A model generated the notes under the pieces. That model had not been told where the DNA came from. It saw only the letters and a list, made by a program, of their open reading frames with translations, and made no database searches. A program made the position numbers and the translations under genes. Shown in pieces: positions 37,322 to 38,796 of a DNA stretch of 38,796 nt. The stretch's first letter is position 1. Each line of letters opens with the position of its first letter. Origin of the DNA: Sedimenticola sp. (GTDB lineage Bacteria > Pseudomonadota > Gammaproteobacteria > Chromatiales > Chromatiaceae); contig JALSRN010000070.1 in the NCBI GenBank assembly GCA_026984735.1, positions 1-38,796 on the forward strand, written 5' to 3'.

Positions 37322-38796
37322 ATGCGCCTGGAAAAGATCAAACTGGCCGGCTTCAAATCCTTCGTCGATCCCACCACCATCCCTTTCCCCAGCGAACTGG
37401 TGGGGGTGGTGGGGCCCAACGGCTGCGGCAAGTCCAACGTCATCGACGCGGTTCGCTGGGTGATGGGGGAGAGCTCCGCCAAGATGTTGCGGGGCGAATC
37501 CATGGCCGATGTCATCTTCAACGGTTCCAGCGCGCGCAAGCCGGTGGGGCAGGCCAGCGTGGAGTTGGTCTTCGACAACAGCGACGGCCGTGCCGGCGGC
37601 CAATACGCCCAGTACGCCACCATTTCGGTGCGCCGCCAGGTGAGCCGGGACGGCCAATCCACCTATTATCTCAATGGGGTGAAATGCCGCCGCCGCGACA
37701 TCACCGACCTCTTCCTCGGCACCGGCCTGGGGCCGCGAAGCTACGCCATCATCGAGCAGGGGATGATCTCGCGCATCATCGAGTCGCGCCCCGAGGAGTT
37801 GCGCGTCTATCTGGAGGAAGCGGCGGGCATCTCCAAATACAAGGAGCGGCGCCGCGAGACCGAGAACCGCATCCGCCACACCCGCGAGAACCTGGAGCGG
37901 CTCGCCGATCTGCGGGAAGAGGTGGAGAAACAGCTCCGCCATCTGGAGCGTCAAGCCGCCACCGCCGAAAAGTACAAGGCGCTCAAGGCCGAGGAACGGG
38001 AGGTGAATGCCGAGCTGCTGCTGTTGCGGCTCAGGGCGCTCGAACAGGAGTTGCGGCGGCAGGACCGCCTCATTGCCGAGCAGACCAACCGGTTCGAGGA
38101 GGCGGTGGCCGTGCAGCGCCGGGTGGAAGCGGAGATCGAGGATCGGCGCGAGGCCCACAACGACGCCAACGAGGCGTTCAACGAGGTGCAGGGGCGCTAC
38201 TATGCGGTGGGCGCCGACATCGCCCGCCTGGAAGAGGCGATCCAGTACGCGCGGGAGGCGAGGCGGCGCACCGAGGAGGAGCTCGACCGGGCGAAGCAGG
38301 CGCTGGAAGAGGCGTTGGCCCACCGCTCCCAGGACGAGAGCCGCCTCCAGGAGATGGCGCGCAGCCTGATGCAGGACCAGCCGGAGCTGGAACAGGCCCG
38401 TGATCGCGCCGCGCAGCTCGAGGAGCGAGAAGCCGCCGCGGCCGAGGCGATGGAGGAGTGGCAGCGCGAGTGGGACGATTTCAATGCCCGTTCCACCGAG
38501 CCGGCCCAGACGGCCCAGGTGGAGCGGGCGCGCATCAACCAGCTGGAGCAGCAGGAGATTCAGCTGCGCCGGCGGCAGGAACGGCTGGAAGAGGAGCGTG
38601 GCCGGTTGGCGGATCTGCGCCTGGAGGCGGAGATCAGCGAGTTGGAGGCGCGGGAAGCGGCCCTCCGCAAGGAGCGGGACGGCCTGGCCGGCTCTCTGGA
38701 GGCGCTCGACCAGGCTATCCTCGGCGCGCGGGAGGTGTTGGAGGAGCGGCAGCGGGCGCTGGCCCAGGCGCGGGAGGAGCTGCAGACCAGCCGCGG
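37322..38796 (+). CDS. smc: Chromosome partition protein SMC, N-terminal part
   Basis: The first 491 codons of a gene that runs off the right edge. It begins [20 protein letters not shown]. Walker A is GPNGCGKSN (31-39), and the head continues through [20 protein letters not shown] and [15 protein letters not shown], which are bacterial SMC hallmarks. From about residue 170 the chain is coiled coil. SMC organises and segregates the chromosome with ScpA/ScpB. The hinge, the second coil and the C-terminal head are outside the window. Confidence 0.96.
   Translation, partial: MRLEKIKLAGFKSFVDPTTIPFPSELVGVVGPNGCGKSNVIDAVRWVMGESSAKMLRGESMADVIFNGSSARKPVGQASVELVFDNSDGRAGGQYAQYATISVRRQVSRDGQSTYYLNGVKCRRRDITDLFLGTGLGPRSYAIIEQGMISRIIESRPEELRVYLEEAAGISKYKERRRETENRIRHTRENLERLADLREEVEKQLRHLERQAATAEKYKALKAEEREVNAELLLLRLRALEQELRRQDRLIAEQTNRFEEAVAVQRRVEAEIEDRREAHNDANEAFNEVQGRYYAVGADIARLEEAIQYAREARRRTEEELDRAKQALEEALAHRSQDESRLQEMARSLMQDQPELEQARDRAAQLEEREAAAAEAMEEWQREWDDFNARSTEPAQTAQVERARINQLEQQEIQLRRRQERLEEERGRLADLRLEAEISELEAREAALRKERDGLAGSLEALDQAILGAREVLEERQRALAQAREELQTSR

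Noticed and set aside
37187-38403. Open frames on both strands over the start of smc
   Set aside because: They are out of frame with the SMC head, which reads without interruption from 37322 to the window edge.

Overview
The window reads as a chromosomal segment of a GC-rich gammaproteobacterium that oxidises reduced sulfur compounds. The evidence is a dissimilatory-type ATP sulfurylase (Sat, cut by the left edge), a putative sulfate exporter of the YeiH family, a tyrosine/glycine-rich sulfur-globule-like envelope protein, a Tat-exported DsrE-family protein and a periplasmic rhodanese. The housekeeping genes (nudF, roxA, adk, rppH, glyA-nrdR-ribD, ygfZ, queF, smc) are gammaproteobacterial in type. 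I cannot name the genus. The gene content is mostly chromosomal core, with no prophage, insertion sequence or CRISPR array. No gene-free gap exceeds 300 bases.

Layout. 1-6495: sat end, nudF, roxA (minus), a repeat element, tRNA-Ser, adk (minus), a ClC chloride transporter, a small four-cysteine protein (minus) and the YeiH-type exporter (minus). 6680-11800: an imuA-imuB-dnaE2 mutagenesis operon behind a tandem GTTC-N7-GTTC repeat that resembles an alphaproteobacterial LexA box. 11815-13456: DsrE-like gene, sulfur-globule-like gene with a perfect FNR/ANR box upstream, and an unknown acidic protein. 13443-15857 (minus): HAD phosphatase and a vitamin B12/siderophore-type ABC permease and ATPase without a binding protein. 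16024-21254: rppH, then the pair nifJ (pyruvate:ferredoxin oxidoreductase) and a dihydroorotate-dehydrogenase-like gene. 21264-26660 (minus): a seven-gene tightly packed run (DUF4124, MIF tautomerase, DUF1841, YgiQ radical SAM, hemolysin III, trypsin-like protease, low-molecular-weight tyrosine phosphatase). 26858-27306: tRNA-Pro, tRNA-Arg, tRNA-His. 27391-30292: glyA-nrdR-ribD. 30331-31763 (minus): ygfZ and a rhodanese.

31900-35808 holds the most unusual unit: an RNase II/R-type exonuclease, a 65-residue protein and a Rad50/SMC-type ATPase whose coiled coil is interrupted by two membrane segments. It is followed exactly at its stop codon by a 161-bp palindromic mobile element with terminal inverted repeats and a 4-bp target duplication. 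35979-38796: queF (minus), a PEP-CTERM protein with a textbook sigma-54 promoter and an upstream palindrome, and the 5' part of smc, which runs off the right edge.

How the parts fit: sulfur metabolism genes are spread through the window rather than clustered. The regulatory sites (FNR-type box, sigma-54 promoter, LexA-like repeat) suggest that sulfur storage, exported matrix protein and mutagenic repair each answer to a separate signal. All functions are assigned by reading motifs and remembered family sequences; no search was run.
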